From the NCBI RefSeq assembly GCF_014836635.1, contig NZ_JACSQL010000003.1:186001-250000 (forward strand): 64,000 bases of DNA. The letters run 5' to 3'. Shown here piece after piece: positions 1 through 7,845 of this stretch. Source of the stretch: Paenibacillus gallinarum (GTDB taxonomy: Bacteria > Bacillota > Bacilli > Paenibacillales > Paenibacillaceae). The position numbers and the translations under genes were made by a program. The notes under the pieces were generated by a model, which was not told where the DNA came from, did no database searches, and worked only from the letters and a program-made list of their open reading frames with translations. Every line of letters begins with the position of its first letter. Within the stretch, counting starts at the first letter, position 1.

Positions 1-585
1 AGGAAAAAGAGAGGAAAGAGACCGGTAAAAGGACTGTACATAAGGATCCTGAGGTCCTCTTCCGATAATGTTCATCAAAAGGGTTCCATCCTCACTTAGT
101 TTATCGCAAGCCGTTTCAAAAAAAGCCATCGTTGTCAGTTGCTCAGGAATACCATCTTCATGGAAAGCATCCACAACGATATAATCAAAACGGCCACTCG
201 TCATCTGTTTTAGTAATGTATATCCATCCTCAATGAGAACGGGGGGACCATCGTAGCCGAAGTATTCTTTACTTAAGTCTGATACTTTCTGGTCAATTTC
301 TGAAATGACTACATATTTGTCACGCAAAGCAGAGGATAAGGTGCCGATTCCATGTCCAATCAAAAATACATCTTCGTAAGAGGGGTTGTTGACCTCCATT
401 AAATGCAGAAGCGCTCTAGGATATTCAAACAGGATTCGCTCCGGCTGATTTAGATCCAGGATTCCCTGAATTGCATCATTACCGAATTCAAGCACACGAA
501 ATCTTCCTTTTTCTCCGTAAACTTCAGAAGTATCATAGACGTAAATGGGTCTAGGTTCCGTTTCTTGGTGTAAGTACTGTGTCAT
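1..585 (-). CDS. Spermidine-synthase-like methyltransferase, 3' end outside window
   Basis: This gene runs off the left edge; the first 195 codons are visible. The start ATG at 585 follows AAAGGAG at about 594-600. The protein reads MTQYLHQETEPRPIYVYDT..., then a Rossmann-type SAM-binding loop GHGIGT (about residue 98), an acidic strand end VISEIDQ, and VVDAFHEDGIPEQL. This is the layout of spermidine/spermine synthase-like class I methyltransferases. Whether it transfers aminopropyl or methyl groups cannot be decided, because the C-terminal half is missing. It is probably cytoplasmic. A small zinc-ribbon gene follows upstream on the same strand. Confidence 0.75.
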   Translation of the reverse strand, partial: MTQYLHQETEPRPIYVYDTSEVYGEKGRFRVLEFGNDAIQGILDLNQPERILFEYPRALLHLMEVNNPSYEDVFLIGHGIGTLSSALRDKYVVISEIDQKVSDLSKEYFGYDGPPVLIEDGYTLLKQMTSGRFDYIVVDAFHEDGIPEQLTTMAFFETACDKLSEDGTLLMNIIGRGPQDPYVQSFYRSLSSLFP

Positions 586-704
586 GTCTAAAACTCCTTT
601 ATCTATAGCCATCTTCTTATCTCACTATACCAACTTCTGTACAAGAAAATACAGTTTTATGTCATAATGGAGGATGGAATAGCAAAGGAAGAAAAGATAA
701 AAGT

Positions 705-908
705 TTATTTCCGCTTATTCTTGTTGCAGTCCGCAGGATAAGAAGAATGTTCTTCGTACGTAACTCTTATTCCTAGAGCAGGATAAAATTCTTCTTTATA
801 TTCGCACTCTGCACAGGATTTGGTTACATGTAGTAGAGTTAACTTGCTGGATAAAGGCTGCTTGCATTTGGGACAATGCTGGCGAAAAAGACGGTTCATA
901 CCGGTCAT
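705..908 (-). CDS. Small zinc-ribbon protein (two CxxC pairs)
   Basis: This is a protein of about 67 residues beginning MTGMNRLFRQHCPKC. It has one CPKC and one CAEC pair separated by 16 residues, which should form a single zinc ribbon, and a basic tail ending NKNKRK. I start it at ATG 908 because AGGTG lies 6 nt upstream; the longer GTG reading at 917 would overlap that site. The layout recalls the small Firmicutes CxxC-20-CxxC proteins of unknown function, but the family match is only suggested. Nothing in the neighbourhood indicates a role. Confidence 0.6.
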   Translation of the reverse strand: MTGMNRLFRQHCPKCKQPLSSKLTLLHVTKSCAECEYKEEFYPALGIRVTYEEHSSYPADCNKNKRK

Positions 909-1032
909 AAGTATCACCTTTATTCCTATTCATTTAGTTGGGATTATTATAACTTGCCTTTTCAAATTTGTATAGTCATGTAGGTTGGGCAAATTAATTA
1001 ATTGTGTTATGAGCGAGAGGAGGGAACATCTT

Positions 1033-1821
1033 ATGTTTATACTGCTTATGATCCTGCTCGGATTCATCGGTTCGTTTTTTTCAGGTTTGCTTGGAATTGG
1101 CGGTGCCATTATCAATTATCCGCTTCTTTTATTTATCCCGCCGCTTCTCGGTGTGGGTGGATTTACAGCCCATGAAGTAGCTGCTATTAGTATATTCCAG
1201 GTGTTTTTCTCATCCCTTTCTGGAATCATTGGGTATAGACTGCAGTCTCGAAAAACAAAAACGAGGTTAATTCATTACTCTTTAGCTGCTTGGATGGGTA
1301 CCAGTATATTAATAGGTAGTCTGCTAGGAGGATTGTGGTCTTCTCGCTTCGAGGAGCAAACGATTAACATCATCTATGGAATCCTTGCGGTGCTTGCCGT
1401 AATTCTTATGTTATTCCCTGCAAGAGGCAAAGAAGAGATGCAAAAGGTAGAGGAAATTACATTCCACCGATTTTTGGCGAGTTCGCTTGCTTTTGTTGTA
1501 GGTGTGGTCTCGGGCATTGTTGGAGCTGGAGGAGGATTTATTCTTATTCCCATTATGATGAAAGTGCTTCGAATACCGGTTCGAATTACGATTGCGACTT
1601 CTTTATCGATTGTCTTTGTCTCGGCAATTGGCGGAGTGATCGGTAAAATAAGTGGGGGAGATATTCCGATTCTTCCGATCCTTTTCACGGTTATTGGGAG
1701 TATCGCAGGGTCTCCTGTCGGTTCTTTGGTAGGTTCAAAAATGGACGTGAAGTATTTAAGATATGCTCTTGTCCTTTTGATTACCATAACGGCGGTAAAG
1801 GTATGGTCGTCTGTTTTTTAA
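1033..1821 (+). CDS. TauE/SafE-family membrane transporter
   Basis: This 262-residue polytopic protein has about eight hydrophobic segments and the paired glycine-rich repeats of the TauE/SafE (DUF81) family: FFSGLLGIGGAIINYPLL near the N-terminus and VVSGIVGAGGGFILIPIMM in the second half. Family members are proposed exporters of sulfite, sulfoacetate or other anions; the substrate here is unknown. I chose ATG 1033 because GAGGAGGG lies 8-9 nt upstream. An upstream TTG at 985 and an ATG at 1009 are possible but lack a comparable ribosome site. It is monocistronic and ends at a strong terminator. Confidence 0.85.
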   Translation: MFILLMILLGFIGSFFSGLLGIGGAIINYPLLLFIPPLLGVGGFTAHEVAAISIFQVFFSSLSGIIGYRLQSRKTKTRLIHYSLAAWMGTSILIGSLLGGLWSSRFEEQTINIIYGILAVLAVILMLFPARGKEEMQKVEEITFHRFLASSLAFVVGVVSGIVGAGGGFILIPIMMKVLRIPVRITIATSLSIVFVSAIGGVIGKISGGDIPILPILFTVIGSIAGSPVGSLVGSKMDVKYLRYALVLLITITAVKVWSSVF

Positions 1822-1834
1822 TTGTTAAACTTAC

Positions 1835-1870
1835 AAAAAGACTGCTCACCGAAAGGTGAACAGTCTTTTT
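1835..1870. terminator. Bidirectional intrinsic terminator
   Basis: A hairpin with arms AAAAAGACTG.TCACC and GGTGA.CAGTCTTTTT around a GAAA loop, with one internal mismatch. It has A/T tracts on both sides, so it can serve the plus-strand transporter and the minus-strand CotH operon that converge here. Confidence 0.85.
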
Positions 1871-1943
1871 TGGAGTTGTTGTCATTTCATTTTCACGGTA
1901 ACATTTCACGTTAAAATCGTAACGTAGCTTGGCATTTTTACTA

Positions 1944-3866
1944 CTAGAGTCGTTTACGTTTGTAGAAAGTGACGAAAAGACAAGCGAGTATGACTATGAT
2001 TAGAGATACGGCAACCCAAATTAAATCTTGTGTAGTCCCTTGTTGCATACTCTGTTGATCTTTACCAGCACCAGGGAATCCACCACCTCCCATCATGCCA
2101 CCTTCAGGACGTTCCATACCGCCGCCAAAACCATCTGGTGCTTCACCCATACCGCCACCGAAGCCATCAGGAGGTGTCATACCATCTCCTTCTTCAACTT
2201 GTGCGTCTGGCTGAGCTCCATCAGTAGCAGTAGTTGTATTACTCTGCCCACCATTTTGGGTAGTTTTGTCTGATGGAATTTCTCCAGCAGGTGGCTGGTT
2301 TGCTGTATTAGATTGTTCCGTTGTAGCCCCATTTTCGCTTGCATTCTGAACAACGTTGTTTGCGGTATCAGGTGCTGTTTGCACATTCTCATTCTGTTTG
2401 CTAATAGAAGCACCATCCGCTGCTGCTTCATCATCAGCAGTTGCACCGCCAGTATTACCACCGGTAGCAGCGTCACCAGGAGCGCCAGCATTACCATCAG
2501 GAGCAGCGCCGCCAGGAGCGCCAGCTGCATCTCCAGTATTACCACCAGGAGCAGCGCCACCGGCACCGCCTTTTCCTCCCATGATTCCACCCATGTCGAA
2601 TCCACTACCGGAGCCGTCGCCGGAAGAAGGAGAGGTACCATCAAGCTGTTCCGAAATATCTTTGACTTGCGATGCATTGGTGGAGATCAGACTCGTAACT
2701 CCTTTTTCAAATTCATCATAGGTATAAAAAGCGTTCGGGTCTGCTTTTACATATTCCGCAATCATCGACTTCACTTCTTGTACTCGTGCAGTAAAGGTAT
2801 CATTAGCAAGGTATCCACCAATCGCTTCTGACAGCATCTGATGATACTGCTCTTTATACTCATCTACAGCAAGCAGTTTTGCAATGAGTGGACGTTCATC
2901 CAAAGCTCCTTGCGTTGGCTCATCGATATACAGGCTATTTCTACCTAAGCCCCCAAAAGCCATATTGTAGTCCCAAGGAAGTATAGAGAAGACTCCATCT
3001 TCTTCATACAAATAGTAGTTTTGTTTATTCGATCCAAGATAACTATCTGTGTTATTCGTCAGAACGTTCAGGGCAATATATCCTAATGCATCCTCTATAT
3101 CGATATACTTCTCGTAGTCAGAACCATTATTGAGTTCATTCAGCATAGCGATCAGTGCATCGCCATCTGATTTTTCCGACTTCACTTCAAGACCAGTATA
3201 GAGATCCGGATCATCACCGAGCCAAGTTAAATCACTACCTTGACCGGTCATTACACCTTTGTATAGTGAGCCATAGGAGCTACCGAAGTTCCGCTCCAGA
3301 TAAGATTCATCGATCTGTTCAACAGCAAGATAAAATCCCCATAATTCATCATTAATGTAGATGTTAACGAAAGAATATTCAGGGGTAGGAAGACCCATCA
3401 ATTCTGCCAATTCATAGGTCAAAAATTCTCGCATGCTGGTCGCATCACTATAGTTATTGTTTAAGTTGATTTTGCTAATGCCTTCGAGTGTCTGATTCAC
3501 GTATTCATCAAAGGAAAGCTTGAAGCTGTAGCGATTTGAGTCTTCCATTTGAACAACAGAGCGAAGACTTAAATTCCCCTTCGTGCGAATACCGACATTT
3601 TCAAGTTTAACACCGTTATATTCTACAATGGCGGGCTTATATTCTTCCGCACTGGCGTTGTCTAGCATGTCTTGAAATTCATCTTCATCGATCGTTATTT
3701 TTACATCGACCACTTTATCCTTTGGAAAAACGGTTTCTTCTATTTTCTGTGTTTCTTTGGATACAGCTGTTTCTGTAGAAGAAGACGAGCTGCCAAATTG
3801 GCAGCCGGCCAGAATCAGACAGATGGAGCAGAAGCATAGAAGAAGACTAGTAAATTTGTTCTTCAT
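1944..3866 (-). CDS. CotH kinase-family lipoprotein with Gly/Ala-rich linker and C-terminal membrane tail
   Basis: This 640-residue CotH-type protein (spore-coat kinase fold) starts with a lipoprotein signal whose lipobox LAGC puts the lipid Cys at residue 22. The kinase-like domain spans roughly 50-400 and includes the family landmarks SNKQNYYLYEEDG and SILPWDYNMAFGG, the latter with the metal-binding Asp. Residues about 405-610 are low-complexity Gly/Ala/Pro/Asn/Asp. A hydrophobic segment follows, ending in FYKRKRL. It would be anchored at both ends outside the cell. CotH of Bacillus autophosphorylates and phosphorylates coat proteins; the substrate here is unknown. It is the last gene of a VTC-DUF4956-CotH operon, 19 bp after DUF4956. 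Confidence 0.88.
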   Translation of the reverse strand: MKNKFTSLLLCFCSICLILAGCQFGSSSSSTETAVSKETQKIEETVFPKDKVVDVKITIDEDEFQDMLDNASAEEYKPAIVEYNGVKLENVGIRTKGNLSLRSVVQMEDSNRYSFKLSFDEYVNQTLEGISKINLNNNYSDATSMREFLTYELAELMGLPTPEYSFVNIYINDELWGFYLAVEQIDESYLERNFGSSYGSLYKGVMTGQGSDLTWLGDDPDLYTGLEVKSEKSDGDALIAMLNELNNGSDYEKYIDIEDALGYIALNVLTNNTDSYLGSNKQNYYLYEEDGVFSILPWDYNMAFGGLGRNSLYIDEPTQGALDERPLIAKLLAVDEYKEQYHQMLSEAIGGYLANDTFTARVQEVKSMIAEYVKADPNAFYTYDEFEKGVTSLISTNASQVKDISEQLDGTSPSSGDGSGSGFDMGGIMGGKGGAGGAAPGGNTGDAAGAPGGAAPDGNAGAPGDAATGGNTGGATADDEAAADGASISKQNENVQTAPDTANNVVQNASENGATTEQSNTANQPPAGEIPSDKTTQNGGQSNTTTATDGAQPDAQVEEGDGMTPPDGFGGGMGEAPDGFGGGMERPEGGMMGGGGFPGAGKDQQSMQQGTTQDLIWVAVSLIIVILACLFVTFYKRKRL

Positions 3867-3885
3867 CTAGAGCACCACCTTATCT

Positions 3886-4614
3886 TTAGGATACATAATC
3901 ACCGTTATAGCTGATAAGTACCGCATTTTTAACACCTTGAATTCCAGTAAGTTCGTTAACAAAGCTGCCTTCGCTATCTTTCAAACGAACTTCGAAGGTT
4001 ACTTCAATATTGCCTGCAGTCACCGTTTTTTGTTTTACATTGTAACGTTTTACGATGCTGCCCAGTTGTTCGTGAATTTGTTTTTCCGTAGCATCGCTTT
4101 CGCAGTTCACGACAAGAAGGTAAGGAGTATCAAGAGATGTCCGTTTAATAAAGAAGAAGAGAATCAAACCGATAATAGCGGAACCGAGTGCTGCAAGTGT
4201 AAAGAATCCTGCACCAGAGACAATCCCCGCTGCCGCAGCCCAGAACAAGAAAATTAGATCAGTCGGGTCTTTAATCGGTGTTCTAAAACGAACGATGGAC
4301 AGCGCACCAACCATACCAAGAGACAATACGAGGTTGGAGTTAATCGCAATGATGACCATCGCCGTAACCATTGTCATCCCAATTAGAGAAACATTAAAGC
4401 TTTTGGAGTAAAGTACTCCACTAAATACACGCTTATAAAGTGTGAAAATGAAGAGACCAATCAGAAAAGCGACCGCTAAACTGATAATAATTTTGGAAAT
4501 ACTAATATCGGATGAGAAGTTTTCCATCACCGAATTTTTGATGATATCTGTAAAATTTGTAGTGTCGGTAGTAGCTTGTGTGGCTGCTGCCGTCGTAGAA
4601 GCTGTTGCTGACAT
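3886..4614 (-). CDS. DUF4956 membrane protein
   Basis: This 242-residue protein has a Thr/Ala-rich N-terminus, four or so membrane helices (about residues 43-160) and a soluble C-terminal domain of about 75 residues (LLVVNCESDATEKQIHEQL...). It contains the DUF4956 signature GMVGALSIVRFRTPIKDPTDL. The family has no established biochemical role but commonly sits beside VTC-domain and CotH genes, as here. It starts one base after the VTC stop, with GGAGG inside the VTC 3' end as ribosome site, so the two are translationally linked. Confidence 0.9.
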   Translation of the reverse strand: MSATASTTAAATQATTDTTNFTDIIKNSVMENFSSDISISKIIISLAVAFLIGLFIFTLYKRVFSGVLYSKSFNVSLIGMTMVTAMVIIAINSNLVLSLGMVGALSIVRFRTPIKDPTDLIFLFWAAAAGIVSGAGFFTLAALGSAIIGLILFFFIKRTSLDTPYLLVVNCESDATEKQIHEQLGSIVKRYNVKQKTVTAGNIEVTFEVRLKDSEGSFVNELTGIQGVKNAVLISYNGDYVS

Positions 4615-4615
4615 C

Positions 4616-5353
4616 TTAATAATCCTCCCAAGTGTTATACTTTAAAAATTTACGACATATCACATACTTTGAAGCTGATTGCCGGTTTAAACCTTCAAGC
4701 TGTAATGCAATCCGTATGTATTCCGGAATGTACTCATCAAATTTCACTTCCAGAATCATTAGGTTTTCATCGATTGCCCTTACAGGATGTAAATCTTTGT
4801 TGAACATATCAAGAGAGTGAAGACCGGTTCGAAGGTCCTTATCAAACGTAATCCTTACATTGCCATGGTGACAAACAAATGGTTCTCTTACATAATCAAC
4901 AATGACTTTTGGACGTAACATCCGGTCCCGCATTTCATGATAAATTTCGTACATCAGCGGTTTTTCAGGAACATTCAGTACTTCGTAATCACCAGCGACT
5001 ATGGATTCATACATTTCTCTTGTCAGGGATACTTTTTGTTTTGCGATGAGATCCCCTTTTTTTACTTTCTTCTCAAAATGAATGACCTTGTCTTCCACAT
5101 TGTAGATTCGAATCCGGTATTTAGCCCGATCGCGAACACCACCAAGTTTTTCGTGAAGAGCACGGTTGTCCATATCATCAAAGTACAAACTTCGAATGTG
5201 ATACTCTCCGGTATCTCCTACATTCTCATCGTACTTTACAATGTTTCTAAGTCTTTGCCGCAGAATCGTATACTGATGCTGATTGATAAGAAACTTAAGT
5301 TCATTGCGGTACTTTACAGGTTTACTCAGCTGCACATGAGCTGGGGTGAGCAT
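4616..5353 (-). CDS. VTC-domain protein (polyphosphate polymerase-like)
   Basis: This 245-residue protein has the CYTH/TTM-type VTC domain of the eukaryotic vacuolar transporter chaperone that makes polyphosphate. Charged tunnel residues are visible in order: KYRNELK (about 14-20), RSLYFDD, DRAKYRIRIY, HFEKKVKKG, KQKVSL and the late acidic strand ILEVKFDEY. VTC4-type enzymes elongate polyphosphate from ATP. That this bacterial relative does so is inferred from the fold. It is the first gene of the operon, and its promoter carries the GTTCA direct repeat. There is no signal peptide, so it acts in the cytoplasm, probably at the membrane with DUF4956. Confidence 0.88.
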   Translation of the reverse strand: MLTPAHVQLSKPVKYRNELKFLINQHQYTILRQRLRNIVKYDENVGDTGEYHIRSLYFDDMDNRALHEKLGGVRDRAKYRIRIYNVEDKVIHFEKKVKKGDLIAKQKVSLTREMYESIVAGDYEVLNVPEKPLMYEIYHEMRDRMLRPKVIVDYVREPFVCHHGNVRITFDKDLRTGLHSLDMFNKDLHPVRAIDENLMILEVKFDEYIPEYIRIALQLEGLNRQSASKYVICRKFLKYNTWEDY

Positions 5354-5431
5354 AATTACACCTCTCTTTCTAGGGTAGATTCCACAAGTTACTCTGCTAA
5401 CTGGAATCTGATTGTTTTCGGCTTGAGACCC

Positions 5432-5469
5432 ATCTTACTTGGACTGTGTGAACTGTATTTGAACTGAAC
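5432..5469 (-). promoter_or_regulatory. Promoter with GTTCA direct repeat, VTC operon
   Basis: On the minus strand two GTTCA boxes are 11 bp apart (5464-5460 and 5453-5449), preceded by a third GTTCA abutting them. Eleven bases downstream lies TAAGAT (5437-5432), a weak -10. The same spacing recurs at 6109-6141 and 41571-41603. An 11-bp direct repeat overlapping the -35 is typical of OmpR-family activators. Confidence 0.6.
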
Positions 5470-5493
5470 CTTAAAAATAGATGAATTTTACAT
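5445..5493. repeat. Promoter-region direct repeat, copy 1 (49 bp)
   Basis: These 49 bp match 6122-6170 with four mismatches. They include the GTTCA boxes of the VTC operon. The repeat is part of an old tandem duplication of the whole operon. Confidence 0.85.
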
Positions 5494-5543
5494 TCTGATT
5501 ACAAAAAGAATGAACAAAGTTAATGATTGTCAAATGAAGCACA

Positions 5544-5579
5544 TAAAAAAAGACGGCCGACCACAAGGGTAGACAGTCT
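5544..5579 (-). terminator. Intrinsic terminator of the truncated CotH-like gene
   Basis: On the minus strand AGACTGTCTACC pairs imperfectly with GGTCGGCCGTCT around a short loop, and a run of seven T follows. It ends transcription from the gene at 5602-6015. Confidence 0.65.
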
Positions 5580-5601
5580 CACAAGTTTTTGATTATGAAG
5601 A

Positions 5602-6015
5602 TTAAAGACGTTTCCGTTTATATAGATGTACAAATGCGGAAGCTAATAGAAGGAAGAGGATAGATACTACAGAAGATATGAAATCGGTCATTGATCCTTG
5701 CTGTGTATTTTGTTGATTAAAGGAAGGAAAACCTTCTCCTCCACCACCTGGTGGAAATCCCATGCCTCTTTCAGCACCTCCTCCAGGAAATCCTCCACCA
5801 AATCCTCGGTCTTGGCCGGGTACCTGGTTGCCTTGGGCACCATCTGGAGTGACAGACGGCATTGTCTGTTCAGGAGTGTTTGCATTCTCAGAAGTAGGAG
5901 CGGTAACAGCTGCTGCAGCAACGAATGAAGACGACGAGTTGCCGAATAGACAAAGGGCCAGAATCAGACAGATGGAGCAAAAGTATAGAAGGAGAATAGA
6001 ATATTTGTTTTTCAC
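5602..6015 (-). CDS. CotH-like remnant: signal and membrane tail without the kinase domain
   Basis: This 137-residue protein shares the first ~30 residues (MKNK...LLL.FCSICLILA.C.FG.SSSS) and the last ~60 residues (Gly/Pro-rich stretch, membrane helix, YKRKRL) with the 640-residue CotH protein at 1944-3866. It lacks the entire kinase domain. The lipobox LAGC has become LALC; Leu at -1 should not be processed as a lipoprotein. The upstream sequence is a fused remnant of the VTC gene, so this is what is left of a duplicated operon after internal deletion. The frame is open and has a ribosome site and terminator, so a small membrane protein may still be made. Function is unknown. Confidence 0.6.
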   Translation of the reverse strand: MKNKYSILLLYFCSICLILALCLFGNSSSSFVAAAAVTAPTSENANTPEQTMPSVTPDGAQGNQVPGQDRGFGGGFPGGGAERGMGFPPGGGGEGFPSFNQQNTQQGSMTDFISSVVSILFLLLASAFVHLYKRKRL

Positions 6016-6033
6016 AAAAGAGCACCACCTTAT

Positions 6034-6095
6034 CTTTATACTTTAAAACTTTCGGCAGATCCCTTCTTCAAGGTGAATTGCCGCTTCAAACTAAA
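6034..6095 (-). pseudogene. Remnant of the VTC gene 3' end
   Basis: These ~60 bp resemble 4636-4695, the last codons of the VTC gene: minus-strand CGGCAATTCACC against CGGCAATCAGCT, then AGTTTTAAAGTATAA against TTTTTAAAGTATAAC. On its other side the block joins sequence matching the leader of CotH exactly where the DUF4956 stop codon lies. That junction marks a deletion of DUF4956 and most of VTC. Confidence 0.6.
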
Positions 6096-6108
6096 CGAAA
6101 TAAATGAA

Positions 6109-6141
6109 AGTATAATAAAAGTGTGTGAACTGAATTTGAAC
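6109..6141 (-). promoter_or_regulatory. Promoter with GTTCA direct repeat, duplicate copy
   Basis: On the minus strand GTTCA boxes lie at 6141-6137 and 6130-6126, 11 bp apart. Eleven bases separate the second box from a good -10 TATACT (6114-6109). The layout is identical to 5432-5469 and 41571-41603, with a better -10 than the parental copy. Confidence 0.65.
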
Positions 6142-6170
6142 GGAACCTTAAAAACGGATGAATTTTACAT
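6122..6170. repeat. Promoter-region direct repeat, copy 2 (49 bp)
   Basis: Matches 5445-5493 with 45 of 49 positions identical. Together the copies bound the collapsed duplicate. Confidence 0.85.
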
Positions 6171-6211
6171 CGTACCCATAAAACTACGTAATGAATTAGG
6201 AAAATGTTCGT

Positions 6212-6241
6212 TTGACTTCTAGTTTCATTCCGGTGTATCTT
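6212..6241 (+). promoter_or_regulatory. Candidate sigma-A promoter of the metallophosphoesterase
   Basis: TTGACT at 6212-6217 and TATCTT at 6236-6241 with an 18-bp spacer, about 60 bp before the chosen start. The putative -35 is good and the -10 fair. Confidence 0.45.
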
Positions 6242-6301
6242 AGCAAACAGCTGCAGTTACCACATCAGACTTTAAGTTACGTTATGGAATGGAGGAAGGA
6301 G

Positions 6302-7546
6302 ATGAACCGAAAGGATACAATGTGGATTATCATATTTGCTGTAGTCATTGTTGCGGCGGTGCTAGGTATGCAGTGGTACTCCAAAGGGGATTCAGATACT
6401 AATGCAAATCCGGTCGTAATAAGTACGATAAGCGAAGATTCTACGACTAGCCGTGCGTTTACTTGGCAAACGGATAATCCGAACTTGTCTGCAAAACTTC
6501 AGATTGTAAAAGGGAAGGACACCTCTTTTGAAGGGGATCAAATCTTGAATTTCGAAGGAACAACGACGTCACTTGTACTGGATAACGGGGCAACGGTCGG
6601 AGTTCATAAAGTAGAGGCAACCGGGCTAACACCGGGAACCGTATATCAATACCGAGTAGGAGACGGATCAGAGGAAGGATGGAGTGATGTACTTACTTTT
6701 GAAACCGCTCCAGAAGAGGAGGATTTCTCCTTTATTTATGCTACGGATTCGCAAGGTGAGACGCAAAGTGATTTTGAACTTTGGAAAAATACAATGGATA
6801 AAGCCTTTGAGACGTTTCCAAGTGCTTCGTTTGTCGTTCATGCGGGAGACTTTGTGGAAGATGCGGGTTCAGATGATGCGTGGAACTATTTTCTAGAAGA
6901 AAGTACTTCCTGGATTAGCCGTATCCCCATCGTGCCTGTCATCGGTAATAACGATGTGATGGATGATAAGTTTGAACGATTTGCTTCTTACTTCCATACG
7001 CCAGATAACGGTGCATCCAAATTAACGGGAACAGAAACCAACTACTCCTTTGATTATGGCAGTGCACATATCGCTGTACTCAATACCGAAGGGAGTATCA
7101 AGCAGCAGACAGAATGGCTGAAAGAAGATTTGGCAAGTACAGATAAAGAGTGGAAAATTGTAGCGATGCATCGTCCAGTATATGGTGGAAACACGTATAA
7201 GAAAATCCAGGACTGGGCGGAAATTTTTGATGAATATGAGGTAGATTTAGTTCTTCAAGGCCACAATCATGAGTATTCGAGATCTTATCCGCTTAAACAA
7301 GGAGAGATTACGGGAGATGGGTCTGATCTGGTTCGTAATCACGAAGGAACCGTATATGTGGTTGCCAATGCAAGCGGTCCTAAATTCAATGAGAAAAAAG
7401 AGGATCAATTCTACCACAAAATTCATTTCCAAAATAACAAACAAATGTTTGCTGGAATCACAATTCGAGATAATACGCTGACGTATCAGGCTTATGATGT
7501 GGATGGAAAACTGTTAGATGTGTTTAGTATTGAACATGAAGAGTAG
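6302..7546 (+). CDS. Membrane-anchored metallophosphoesterase, purple-acid-phosphatase type
   Basis: This 414-residue protein has an N-terminal signal anchor (MNRKDTMWIIIFAVVIVAA...). A fibronectin-like N-domain follows (about 50-135, ending GTVYQYRVGDG), then a calcineurin-like phosphoesterase domain. Its metal ligands appear in order: YATDSQG, HAGDFVED, IGNND, AMHRPVYGG and QGHNHEYSR. This is the family layout of extracellular phosphatases; the substrate is not known. I start at ATG 6302 because GGAGG lies 6 nt upstream; the longer frame from 6212 would run over the promoter. It is divergent from the CotH/VTC region. Phosphatase activity beside polyphosphate and kinase-like genes is suggestive only. 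Confidence 0.85.
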   Translation: MNRKDTMWIIIFAVVIVAAVLGMQWYSKGDSDTNANPVVISTISEDSTTSRAFTWQTDNPNLSAKLQIVKGKDTSFEGDQILNFEGTTTSLVLDNGATVGVHKVEATGLTPGTVYQYRVGDGSEEGWSDVLTFETAPEEEDFSFIYATDSQGETQSDFELWKNTMDKAFETFPSASFVVHAGDFVEDAGSDDAWNYFLEESTSWISRIPIVPVIGNNDVMDDKFERFASYFHTPDNGASKLTGTETNYSFDYGSAHIAVLNTEGSIKQQTEWLKEDLASTDKEWKIVAMHRPVYGGNTYKKIQDWAEIFDEYEVDLVLQGHNHEYSRSYPLKQGEITGDGSDLVRNHEGTVYVVANASGPKFNEKKEDQFYHKIHFQNNKQMFAGITIRDNTLTYQAYDVDGKLLDVFSIEHEE

Positions 7547-7562
7547 CAACTTCTAATTAATA

Positions 7563-7630
7563 AAACGGCTGCTTTCGGAACGATTCTGCGTATTATTACT
7601 GCAGTTTGTTCCGAAACTGTCGTTTTTTTT
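7563..7630 (+). terminator. Intrinsic terminator
   Basis: AAACGGCTGCTTTCGGAAC pairs with GTTCCGAAACTGTCGTTT, with small bulges, followed by eight T. It closes the phosphoesterase transcript. Confidence 0.75.
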
Positions 7631-7801
7631 AGTTTAAAAATAGATGAATACAAACGGACCATACATCTCTTGTTTTCTTGATGAAAAGAAGAATATATAA
7701 TTTGTAAGGGTTTCCATTTTTATATTGAAAGAATACATCATCAATGCTATTATTTAACAAACAGCTAAATAGATTTACATAATTATTAAGCATATCAATT
7801 C

Positions 7802-7815
7802 TGTAAGCGTTTCAT
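7802..7815 (+). promoter_or_regulatory. Possible cre (CcpA) site before the arabinanase
   Basis: TGTAAGCGTTTCAT has a perfect left half (TGTAAGCG) of the CcpA consensus; the right half is shifted by one base. It lies 30 bp before the GH43 start. Carbon catabolite repression of an arabinanase would be expected. The rest of 7631-7801 is AT-rich and shows no gene. Confidence 0.4.
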
Positions 7816-7845
7816 CTGCGAATACATGAAAAGGAGAGGGTAACG

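Noticed and set aside
2028..2831. Long plus-strand and alternative-frame ORFs opposite the CotH gene
   Set aside because: They arise from the Gly/Ala-rich low-complexity coding region of CotH and show no ribosome sites or recognisable domains.
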